Assembly: GCA_947503115.1 (NCBI GenBank)
Contig: CANNCS010000023.1
Span: 1-41,963, forward strand
Reading direction: 5' to 3'
Origin: an uncultured Marivita sp.
GTDB taxonomy: Bacteria; Pseudomonadota; Alphaproteobacteria; Rhodobacterales; Rhodobacteraceae
DNA length: 41,963 bases
Positions within the stretch are counted from its first letter, which is position 1, and each line of letters begins with the position of its first letter. Under the pieces are notes generated by a model. It worked only from the letters and a program-made list of their open reading frames with translations. It was not told the DNA's origin and did no database searches. The position numbers were made by a program, and so were the translations under genes. Of the stretch, positions 15,118-23,227 are shown piece after piece.

Positions 15118-17438
15118 CCAAGCTTTGCGGATATGATGTGAACGGGTTCCGTGATCAGGCTGCACGGAATTGGGAAATTACTGCAGACGGCGAAGAGCGT
15201 CATAAACAGCAAATCACAAGTGGTGGTCTGTTATCATCCGTCGTGCTTGCGGGCACTAATGCGGAAAAGCGCTGGATCGGAGGGGCGCAAGCTGATTTGG
15301 CCCCACACGGCCGCGGCGGGGGCTGGGGAGATGTCGGATCGACGGAGCGTCGGATCGTGACACGTGACCTGCTGGCTGGAGATTCCGAAATTCCAGAAGC
15401 TCTTGGTGCTGCATACACAGGTTTGGTCTCTGGTGCTCGTTACAACGTTTTTGCCGTCGATGACGTCGGGGGAGACCTCGAAAAACAGCAAGAACGTGTA
15501 TTACAGGCAGCTCAAAAAGCACATCTTTCCAATCCACTGTTAGTCTGGCGCAGTGTTCTCGCAGTTCTGTTTCATGCCTCACAGGGCATACTTTCCGAAG
15601 GGCAGCTGGTAGGTGTCATCAGTCATTGTGATCAAGGACTGGCAATCCAGAAAATGCGGATTCTGTCTCATAGTGGTGTCCTTGCCCCAGAGCGGAAACA
15701 GCCCGCACAGTTAATAAGATCTGTTGCAGGGCTTGACGAAATGGTGATGACAGCGCGCCGTCTAATGCTGAAAGGCGAAGATTATTCATCGAGAAATTCT
15801 CATCGCCCTAAAGCAAAGATGGTCGCATCGCTCGCTTTGGGTGAGCCTGTTGCCGCAGAACTGCTTCGAGACAATCGGGGTCGATGGGATTTGCTGGAAC
15901 CTCAGCAAATGATCCTGCCGAAATGTGACATTACTCAGGAGGATTTTGCCGAACTGAAGCCATGCGACGTGATAATTTTTGAAAGTGTCGCGGCGGGCAG
16001 TATCGCCGATTTGGTCTCCCGGTGGTGCGAAGACGTCATAGACGAAGCATTGATCAGGTTGCCACACAACGCTGTCGCATTGGGTGCCTTGGAGGCGGCA
16101 CACCGTGTACAGAAGCGCTCGCCTGTCTATTTTGATTTCCTGCCGCAGATTTCTACAATCGTGCAGACAGGTAACAAAGCAGAGAGTTACGATCTCATAA
16201 GGGAGGGCGATACGGTAGAGGCAGGCCGCCTATATCGCAGCCCAGAACCAGCACAACTGGCCATTCCAGCACGACAAAAAACGATATCCGTCTATCTTCG
16301 TAAAGAGGCCATTGAATGGCCGCGACGTGCCATGGTCGACATTGGGCAACCTTTGAAGGAAGCGGCACCAGTCGCTCTTCTGGTTGAGCAAAAACCCGCA
16401 TCCGGTCGCGCACGCATCTTGATGGAATCTAGGGATATCGGCCGGCAGTATACCGTAGATTGGGACGAGGCCGAAATTATTGACATGAATTGGGAACCTC
16501 TCGTTGCTTCGCTTGAAGCACACCATCCCTCAATCCCAGATAGGCTCGTACTGCCGACCAAGATCGATGCTTGGCAGACCGGATTACCGGAGCTTTTGAA
16601 AGAGAATGTAGATCGAGAGATTGTCGATTGGGAAGCGCTTGCTCAGAAGATGCGGTCGCGCGTTAACCAAGGATATTGCGTATCCAGTGATGGCGATCTC
16701 CCCCCTGAACTGTCGCACCGAGATGTCGAACGGTTAGACCGATTGACTGAGCGCGCCATGGAGGAAACCGAAGAACGGGTAGCAGGGCAAAGAAACAGCG
16801 ACAATGAAGCTTTGGCCTTCCTGACCTGGCAATTTCGCCGCTGCCCATCGGAGTTGGTCCCCATGATGATGGATTGTTTGACAGAAAAAGGCCGTCATCC
16901 TTTCGTTTGGACTTCCTCGAACTGGGTTTTGATTTATCAAGGCTTGGCACGAATCCTGTCCGATCCAACAGATGAGGCTTTCTTACTTCAACATGTAATG
17001 CAGAAACCTATTGGCCCGTCAGAGTGGCGGACAAAAACCGCCTGCCTCGCCATGATTTTATCGCGCTCTGAAACGGCGCCGTTGCACCTCACAAGCGAGG
17101 ATATCGAGTTACTGGCACGGCGGGTACTCTTTGAGTTAAATGAGGTGGTTGGCGAGAGTTATAACCGCTTCTTATATGCACGTTTTCTGCTAGGTGGTCT
17201 GCTTCGTTGGCGCTCTATTGAGCCATATGCCTTGGTTCCCGGCTATGATCCCCTTGGTCAACTTCTTATAGAAGCTATTGAAGCCATCCTTGCAGATTTT
17301 GACCTGAGGTCTCAACAAAGCTCCAGTATAAAACAGGCTGAACAGCGTTTCCGTCCAACATTTAAAGGACTGCTTTCCGAACTTAGGGGCGATGGCCACA
17401 GCCCAGACCTACTGTTGAACATTTATCAGACCAGTTGA
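15108..17438 (+). CDS. Large protein, possibly Hsp70/actin-like ATPase
   Basis: 776 residues. ATG 15108 overlaps the DUF2357 gene by 10 bases, with CGGAGG 7 bases upstream. The start CGYDVNGFRDQAARNW resembles an actin/Hsp70 phosphate-1 loop (D-x-N-G instead of D-x-G-T). GVISHCDQGLAIQK could be phosphate-2, and AVALGALEAAHRV near 322-333 resembles the connect-2/adenosine helix. A beta-rich region with YLRKEA and PASGRARILM (~430) could be a substrate-binding domain; the last ~230 residues are helical. This would make it a chaperone-like or sensor ATPase, but the motifs are diverged and my confidence in the fold is modest. It is the last gene of the operon. Confidence 0.6.
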   Translation: MGLTKLCGYDVNGFRDQAARNWEITADGEERHKQQITSGGLLSSVVLAGTNAEKRWIGGAQADLAPHGRGGGWGDVGSTERRIVTRDLLAGDSEIPEALGAAYTGLVSGARYNVFAVDDVGGDLEKQQERVLQAAQKAHLSNPLLVWRSVLAVLFHASQGILSEGQLVGVISHCDQGLAIQKMRILSHSGVLAPERKQPAQLIRSVAGLDEMVMTARRLMLKGEDYSSRNSHRPKAKMVASLALGEPVAAELLRDNRGRWDLLEPQQMILPKCDITQEDFAELKPCDVIIFESVAAGSIADLVSRWCEDVIDEALIRLPHNAVALGALEAAHRVQKRSPVYFDFLPQISTIVQTGNKAESYDLIREGDTVEAGRLYRSPEPAQLAIPARQKTISVYLRKEAIEWPRRAMVDIGQPLKEAAPVALLVEQKPASGRARILMESRDIGRQYTVDWDEAEIIDMNWEPLVASLEAHHPSIPDRLVLPTKIDAWQTGLPELLKENVDREIVDWEALAQKMRSRVNQGYCVSSDGDLPPELSHRDVERLDRLTERAMEETEERVAGQRNSDNEALAFLTWQFRRCPSELVPMMMDCLTEKGRHPFVWTSSNWVLIYQGLARILSDPTDEAFLLQHVMQKPIGPSEWRTKTACLAMILSRSETAPLHLTSEDIELLARRVLFELNEVVGESYNRFLYARFLLGGLLRWRSIEPYALVPGYDPLGQLLIEAIEAILADFDLRSQQSSSIKQAEQRFRPTFKGLLSELRGDGHSPDLLLNIYQTS

Positions 17439-17558
17439 CTGGTGTACCAACCATCGAAGCAGTCAGATTTATCGAAATCAGAGCATTCCGCGACATTGGG
17501 TGACATCGCTCTGGCTCACAAAACTCGGTTCATATGTTTTTTGTTGTAAGCGCCAAGC

Positions 17559-17984
17559 CTACGTATTGTCACCTGCCATTCCGCACATGGTTGCAGCACA
17601 GACATTTCCGTCGAAAAACACTTCTAAAGCCTTTTGGGCGACAGGCCCTGCCCCAGCCACCAGCATCAGAGTCAGAGAAGATTGGAGCTTTTGCGCGTCA
17701 ATTGAACTGCCCATGATGCGCTCGATGGGAGTGTCTTCATGCTCCATAATCGCCTCAACGCATTTGAGATAGCGCGGCCCCAAAATGCCGTGCTCCATGT
17801 ATGCAAGGGCTTCTTCCATTTCAGCAACGCCATAAAAATTCGCTCGATCACTGTGCCCAAGGCTTTTCAGTTGCGGAAAGATGTACCAAATCCAATGGCT
17901 TGTTTTTCGGCCAGCTTGAAGTTCGCGCAAAGCAGTTTCATAGTTGCTCTCCTGAGCAGAGATAAAACGTTCTAAATCATACAT
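17559..17984 (-). CDS. DUF1810 family protein
   Basis: 141 residues from ATG 17984 ([11 protein letters not shown]). The frame is open upstream, but this start matches family length. Hallmarks are [50 protein letters not shown] and [12 protein letters not shown]1810 proteins are small cytoplasmic proteins found across bacteria; their function is unknown to me. It is convergent with the defence operon and divergent from the type I RM operon, and appears intact. No strong terminator is visible in the 120 bp gap at 17439-17558. Confidence 0.85.
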   Translation of the reverse strand: MYDLERFISAQESNYETALRELQAGRKTSHWIWYIFPQLKSLGHSDRANFYGVAEMEEALAYMEHGILGPRYLKCVEAIMEHEDTPIERIMGSSIDAQKLQSSLTLMLVAGAGPVAQKALEVFFDGNVCAATMCGMAGDNT

Positions 17985-18215
17985 CTTATGGACCAAATTT
18001 AGTGCTCTGATCCCGTAGCTTGTCACATAGAGCACTAGACACCAAGAGGCCTTGGACAAGTGCAGTTTCCAGCCTTTTAACGCTCGGGCAAGTTCAGCCT
18101 GACACCTGAGGCTAAACGGATGTGCCCCCAGAAGCGGAAGCCCATGCAGCCCTCCCCTGCCCTAGCAGTCAAGCATCCTCAAGGTTTGCCAGCAGTTCCA
18201 AAATGAACTTTAGAA

Positions 18216-18238
18216 AAGTGTATCCGTTGGTTACACTT
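18216..18238. promoter_or_regulatory. Operator-like inverted repeat before the RM-linked RHH gene
   Basis: AAGTGTATCC and GGTTACACTT are 10-bp arms with one mismatch around a 3-base centre. The site ends 6 bases before the ATG at 18245, where a bound protein would block transcription or translation. The adjacent gene encodes a ribbon-helix-helix protein, a class that binds such palindromes, so autoregulation of the whole hsd operon is plausible. Confidence 0.5.
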
Positions 18239-18244
18239 GTGGGG

Positions 18245-18457
18245 ATGAAGAAGGACGTTGGCATGCGTGTCCGGGTTAGTCGCGAGTTGCGCGATGAATT
18301 CGTTATTGCATGCCAAGCCGACGACAAACCCGCCGCACAAGTGATCCGAGAGTTCATGCGCGCTTACGTCGAGAGCCATCCCGTGCCTTCTCAAGGCAAC
18401 ACGCAGAACGAAAGCAGGACAGAGCATGCTGACAGGCGAAATACGAAACAAGGTTGA
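18245..18457 (+). CDS. Small ribbon-helix-helix regulator of the hsd operon
   Basis: 70 residues. MRVRVSRELRDEFVIACQAD followed by AAQVIREFMRAYVE matches the beta-strand plus two helices of Arc/MetJ/CopG-type DNA-binding proteins; the tail is polar. The ATG at 18245 is preferred because it follows the palindrome; ATG 18263 (MRVRVS) is an alternative, and the frame is also open upstream. Its end overlaps hsdM by 32 bases, so the two are translationally coupled. It probably represses the restriction operon, similar in role to controller proteins, or could be an antitoxin. It lacks its own toxin partner. Confidence 0.6.
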   Translation: MKKDVGMRVRVSRELRDEFVIACQADDKPAAQVIREFMRAYVESHPVPSQGNTQNESRTEHADRRNTKQG

Positions 18458-19964
18458 CCAAATTTGGAGTGCGTTCTGGTCAGGCGGTGTTTCAAACCCG
18501 CTCTCGGTGATCGAGCAGATCACTTATTTGCTGTTCATCAAGCGGCTCGATGACCTGCACACGCTCGAAGAAAGCAAAGCCGAAACGCTTGGCCTCGAAA
18601 TGGAACGGCGCATTTTCCCTGAAGGCAAAGATGACAAAGGCCGTGCCTATGCTGACATGCGCTGGTCTCGGTTCAAGAATTTCGAACCACGCGAGATGAT
18701 GGAGGTCGTTGATGAGCACGTCTTCCCATTTCTTCGTCAACTCGGCGAAGAAGGCTCCAGCTACGGCAAGCACATGAAGGATGCCCGACTTGGCTTTTCC
18801 AACTCAGGACTTCTGTCCAAAGTTGTCGAGATGCTTGACCAAATCCGCATGGATGACCGTGACACAAAGGGCGACCTCTATGAATACATGCTCGGCAAGA
18901 TCGCAAGCGCCGGACAGAATGGTCAGTTTCGCACGCCGCGTCACATCATCCAGCTGATGGTCGAGTTGACAGCTCCGACGCCTGATGACGTGATCGTCGA
19001 CCCTGCTTCGGGCACATGCGGCTTTTTGGTTGCGGCAGGTGAGTATCTGCGTGCCAACCATCCCGAACTCTTCCGCAACGAAAAGCAACGCGCGCATTTT
19101 CACAACAAGATGTTCCACGGCTTTGACTTTGACCCAACCATGCTGCGCATCGGCGCAATGAACATGGTCCTGCACGGTGTTGAGGATTCCGATGTGTCCT
19201 ACCGCGACAGCCTTGCCGAAGAGCACAACGCGGACGCGGGCACGTATTCCCTGATCCTTGCCAATCCTCCGTTTGCGGGATCACTGGACTATGACACCAC
19301 CGCCAAGGACCTTCAGAAGATCGTCAAGACGAAGAAGACCGAGCTTCTGTTTATCGCGCTCTTTCTACGCTTGCTGAAGACAGGTGGTCGCGCAGCAGTG
19401 GTTGTGCCCGATGGCGTGTTGTTTGGTTCGTCCAAGGCACACAAGGAAATCCGCCGCATGCTGGTCGAGGATCACAAGCTCGATGCGGTGATTAAGCTGC
19501 CGTCTGGTGTCTTCCGCCCCTATGCGGGTGTTTCGACAGCGATACTAATGTTCACTAAGACGGGCGTCGGCGGCACCGATCACGTCTGGTTCTATGACGT
19601 GCAGGCTGATGGCATCTCGCTTGATGACAAGCGCACACCACTTTTGCCGAACGAAAAGCTCGGTCCTGTTCCGACCGAAGCACTCAGCGACGCAGAGCAT
19701 GAAAAGAATAACTTGCCCGATCTGATGAAACGGTGGGCGGAGAAGGACGGCGGCGAGATTGAGAACCCGCGCACGGCTCAGAGCTTCTGCGTCCCGCTGG
19801 CGGACATCGCCGCTGCTGACTACGACCTCTCGCTCAACCGCTACAAGGAGGTCGAGCACGAAGAAGTTGAGCATCAGGACCCGAAGGAGATAATTGCAGA
19901 GCTGCGCGCCATCGAGTCGGAGATTACCGACGGGCTGACCCAGCTGGAGGAGATGCTGGGATGA
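18426..19964 (+). CDS. hsdM: Type I restriction-modification DNA methyltransferase subunit
   Basis: 512 residues, the usual HsdM length. The N-terminal HsdM_N helical domain includes VIEQITYLLFIKRLDD. The N6-adenine methyltransferase core has motif I DPASGTCGFL near residue 192 and catalytic NPPF near 279, with QNGQFRTPRHIIQLMVEL just before. The C-terminal helices end in IAELRAIESEITDGLTQLEE, which pairs with HsdS. It uses S-adenosylmethionine to methylate adenine within the bipartite site chosen by HsdS. Its stop overlaps the hsdS start as ATGA. Confidence 0.95.
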   Translation: MLTGEIRNKVDQIWSAFWSGGVSNPLSVIEQITYLLFIKRLDDLHTLEESKAETLGLEMERRIFPEGKDDKGRAYADMRWSRFKNFEPREMMEVVDEHVFPFLRQLGEEGSSYGKHMKDARLGFSNSGLLSKVVEMLDQIRMDDRDTKGDLYEYMLGKIASAGQNGQFRTPRHIIQLMVELTAPTPDDVIVDPASGTCGFLVAAGEYLRANHPELFRNEKQRAHFHNKMFHGFDFDPTMLRIGAMNMVLHGVEDSDVSYRDSLAEEHNADAGTYSLILANPPFAGSLDYDTTAKDLQKIVKTKKTELLFIALFLRLLKTGGRAAVVVPDGVLFGSSKAHKEIRRMLVEDHKLDAVIKLPSGVFRPYAGVSTAILMFTKTGVGGTDHVWFYDVQADGISLDDKRTPLLPNEKLGPVPTEALSDAEHEKNNLPDLMKRWAEKDGGEIENPRTAQSFCVPLADIAAADYDLSLNRYKEVEHEEVEHQDPKEIIAELRAIESEITDGLTQLEEMLG

Positions 19965-21124
19965 CTTGGGCGGCCGCGAAACTTTCTGACGTTGCTAAAA
20001 TCGAGCGAAATGGCGTCGATCCAACCTCTATCGAGCCTGGAACATCTTATCTTGGCCTTGAACACATTGAGAGTGGTGGTCGGATACTCGGGGCTCAAAC
20101 TGTCACCAACGGTGAGTTAGCTAGCACGAAGTTTAGATTTTCTTCTGACCACATTCTCTACGGGAAGCTGCGACCATATCTGGCTAAGATCGCGTTGCCT
20201 GACTTCGATGGGATTTGTAGCACTGACATCTTGCCAGTGAAGCCAGGCTCAAAGATTGACAAACGCTATCTTGCCTATTTTCTACGTCAGCCTTCAATGG
20301 TTGATTACGCAAATGGCCGCTCGTCTGGCGCGAACCTGCCTCGCTTGAGCCCGAAGGCGCTTGCAGACTTCGAAATTCCCCTCCCAGCGCTAGATGAGCA
20401 AAAACGAATTGCGGCGATCCTCGATCAGGCGGATGCGCTGCGCCGCCTTCGCCAGCGCGCCATTGATCGCCTGAACACGTTGGGCCAGGCGATCTTTCAT
20501 GAGATGTTTGGTGATGCCGTCAAAAATCCAAAAGGGTGGGATACGGTGAAGCTTGGCGATCTTTGTGGCGTAGGCTCCAGCAAGCGTGTCTTTGTAAGCG
20601 AGTTCGTAGAGGAAGGAATACCGTTTTACAGGGGCACCGAAGTTGGACAGCTGGCGACCGGAGAAAACATTAAGCCTAAGCTAAATATCTCAGAAGACCA
20701 TTATCACTCTCTGGTCCAGCATTCGGGAAAGCCGGAAATTGGCGATTTATTGCTTCCATCGATCTGCCACGACGGCAGAATTTGGAGAGTTGATACTAAT
20801 GAGCCATTCTACTTCAAAGATGGAAGGGTCCTTTGGATAAAGAGCCATGATACTAAGATAAATGGTGATTACTTGCGAAACCATCTTCGGAACCTCTTCT
20901 TGCATAACTATCATTCGATTGCTTCGGGCACGACGTTTGCTGAGTTGAAGATTGTCAACTTGAAGAATCTACCATTACTAAATCCGCCAATGGACTTGCA
21001 GGTTGAGTTCGCAGATCGAATTTCAGCGGCTGAAGCGCAACGCTCTGAGTTTGAGAATTCTAAGTTAGCCTTTGACGCCCTGTTTGGCACCTTACAAAAC
21101 CGCGCCTTCAGGGGGGAGCTTTGA
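19961..21124 (+). CDS. hsdS: Type I restriction-modification specificity subunit
   Basis: 387 residues with two target-recognition domains, about 1-150 and 185-350. Each is followed by a conserved helix: FEIPLPALDEQKRIAAILDQ then ADALRRLRQRA, and at the end a shorter LPLLNPPMDLQVEFADRI then AAEAQRSEFENS. Each domain reads one half of a split recognition sequence. The second domain is more AT-rich than its neighbours, common for swapped recognition domains. Its start overlaps hsdM, and three bases separate its stop from the DUF262 gene. Confidence 0.93.
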   Translation: MTWAAAKLSDVAKIERNGVDPTSIEPGTSYLGLEHIESGGRILGAQTVTNGELASTKFRFSSDHILYGKLRPYLAKIALPDFDGICSTDILPVKPGSKIDKRYLAYFLRQPSMVDYANGRSSGANLPRLSPKALADFEIPLPALDEQKRIAAILDQADALRRLRQRAIDRLNTLGQAIFHEMFGDAVKNPKGWDTVKLGDLCGVGSSKRVFVSEFVEEGIPFYRGTEVGQLATGENIKPKLNISEDHYHSLVQHSGKPEIGDLLLPSICHDGRIWRVDTNEPFYFKDGRVLWIKSHDTKINGDYLRNHLRNLFLHNYHSIASGTTFAELKIVNLKNLPLLNPPMDLQVEFADRISAAEAQRSEFENSKLAFDALFGTLQNRAFRGEL

Positions 21125-21127
21125 TCC

Positions 21128-23227
21128 ATGAAAGCTACTGAAGCCAAGCTCCTCGGATTCCTCAAAAAGTCACCGCAGTTCGTGATCCCGATCTATCAGC
21201 GGACCTATTCATGGACCGAAAAAGAGTGCCGTCAGCTCTGGGATGACATCATCCGTACGGGCAAGAACGATGCGATTTCGGTGCATTTCGTTGGTTCGAT
21301 TGTCTATATCGAGGAAGGCTTGTCTCAGGTCTCTCACCAGGCTCCGCTTTTGGTGATCGACGGCCAGCAACGCCTGACCACCGTGACGCTTTTACTCGCC
21401 GCTTTGGCCAACGCCCTTGGCGATGAGGAACCCGTTGACGGGTTTTCCGCCCGCAAGCTGCGCAACTACTACCTGCTCAATCCCGAGGAAACGGGCGAGC
21501 GGCACTACAAGCTGCTCCTCTCCCAGACCGACAAGAAGACGCTGAAGGCAATTGTCGGCGACAAGGAGCAACCCGCCGAGCACTCAATACGCGTCACGGA
21601 AAACTTCGCACTGTTCGAGGAGCTGATCGCAGGCTGCAAGGGTGATCTAGAGGCTGTTTGCAACGGGCTTGCCAAGCTCGTCGTCGTTGATATCGCCCTC
21701 AACCGCGATCAGGACAACCCGCAGCTCATCTTCGAGAGTATGAACTCAACAGGCCGTGAGCTCAGTCAGGCTGATCTGATCCGCAACTTCATTCTGATGG
21801 GGCTGGAGCCGGTGCTGCAGACGCGCCTCTACGAAGAATTCTGGCGACCGATGGAGATTGCCTTCGGTCAGGAAGCCTACAACACGCATTTCGACGGCTT
21901 TATGCGCCACTACCTGACCGTGAAGACGGGTGACATCCCCAAGCTCGATGAGGTCTATGAGGCCTTCAAGTCGCATGCACGCGCTATCGGAGCGACGGGT
22001 GATGAAGTCGAGCCGCTGGTCAAGGAAATCCGCGACTATGCCCGCTACTACTGCGCGATGGCGCTTGGTGCGGAGACAGATGCCGAGTTGGCCCAGGCGT
22101 TCCACGACCTGCGAGAGCTGAAGGTCGACGTCGCCTATCCACTTCTGCTTGAGCTCTACCATGACTATTCGACTGGTGCTTTGAGTAAGGATGAACTGTC
22201 CCAAGCGATCCGCCTAATTGAGGCCTATGTGTTCCGCCGCGCGATCTGTGCTATCCCGACCAATTCGATGAACAAAACCTTTGCGACCTTCGCCAAAGCG
22301 CTGAAGAAGGATCGCTATCTGGAAAGCATTCAGGCGCACTTCATCAACCTGCCCTCCTATCGCCGCTTCCCTAGCGATGAGGAGTTCGAGCGCGATATCC
22401 AAACCCGCGACTTGTATCACTTCCGAAGCCGCAGCTACTGGCTACGGCGTTTCGAGAATTTCGGACGCAAAGAACGTGTCTCGGTCGATGAATACACCAT
22501 CGAGCATATCATGCCGCAGAATGAAGAGCTTTCACCTGCATGGCAGACGGCGCTTGGCCCAGACTGGCAACGTGTGCATGAGACGTGGCTGCACACGCTC
22601 GGTAACTTAACCCTCACCGGCTACAATTCCGAGTACAGCGATAAGTCCTTTCTCGAAAAACGAGATATGGAAGGCGGCTTTGCATCGAGCCCCTTGAAGG
22701 TCAATGCCGGGCTTGGGCAACAAGAGACTTGGGACGAGAACGACATAAAGGTTCGGGCTGGAAGACTTGCCAAAACAGCCGTTGCCGTTTGGCCTGCACC
22801 AAAACTGGCAAAGGAAATTTCAGATGCCTACCGACCCAAGACAGCCGAGCGCGAAAAGTACAGAATCGAAGATCATCCACATCTGATGGGGCCAGCCCTG
22901 CGCGATCTCTTTGCCGCGTTCCGAAAAGAAGTGCTCGCGCTTGATCCTTGTATCTCCGAGGAATTTTTGAAGCTCTACGTGGCCTACAAGGCTGAGACAA
23001 ATTTTGTCGATGTAGTTCCGCTTTCAAAACAACTTCGGCTGTCGCTGAATATGCGATTTTCCGAGATCAATGATCCGCGCGGTCTCTGCAAAGACGTATC
23101 CGGTCTAGGACGATGGGGAAATGGAGAAATCGAAGTCAAACTCGATAACCATGCCGATCTTCCATATGTCATGGGTCTCATCCGCCAATCACTTGAGCGG
23201 CAACTCGGAAGTGAGGTTGCCGTTTGA
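21128..23227 (+). CDS. GmrSD-like DUF262 + DUF1524 (HNH) nuclease inside the RM operon
   Basis: 699 residues. DUF262: IPIYQRTYSW (~20-29), LLVIDGQQRLTTVTLL (~75-88) and FESMNSTGRELSQADLIRNF (~200). DUF1524 HNH-type nuclease: YTIEHIMPQN near 458 and LGNLTLTGYNSE near 490. The last ~110 residues (LFAAFRKEVLALDP through LNMRFSEI and VSGLGRWGNGE) match the DUF5655 domain. In GmrSD and BrxU, DUF262 hydrolyses nucleotides and the HNH domain cuts modified phage DNA. Sitting between hsdS and hsdR, it likely adds type IV-like restriction against phages whose base modification evades the type I enzyme. Confidence 0.88.
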   Translation: MKATEAKLLGFLKKSPQFVIPIYQRTYSWTEKECRQLWDDIIRTGKNDAISVHFVGSIVYIEEGLSQVSHQAPLLVIDGQQRLTTVTLLLAALANALGDEEPVDGFSARKLRNYYLLNPEETGERHYKLLLSQTDKKTLKAIVGDKEQPAEHSIRVTENFALFEELIAGCKGDLEAVCNGLAKLVVVDIALNRDQDNPQLIFESMNSTGRELSQADLIRNFILMGLEPVLQTRLYEEFWRPMEIAFGQEAYNTHFDGFMRHYLTVKTGDIPKLDEVYEAFKSHARAIGATGDEVEPLVKEIRDYARYYCAMALGAETDAELAQAFHDLRELKVDVAYPLLLELYHDYSTGALSKDELSQAIRLIEAYVFRRAICAIPTNSMNKTFATFAKALKKDRYLESIQAHFINLPSYRRFPSDEEFERDIQTRDLYHFRSRSYWLRRFENFGRKERVSVDEYTIEHIMPQNEELSPAWQTALGPDWQRVHETWLHTLGNLTLTGYNSEYSDKSFLEKRDMEGGFASSPLKVNAGLGQQETWDENDIKVRAGRLAKTAVAVWPAPKLAKEISDAYRPKTAEREKYRIEDHPHLMGPALRDLFAAFRKEVLALDPCISEEFLKLYVAYKAETNFVDVVPLSKQLRLSLNMRFSEINDPRGLCKDVSGLGRWGNGEIEVKLDNHADLPYVMGLIRQSLERQLGSEVAV

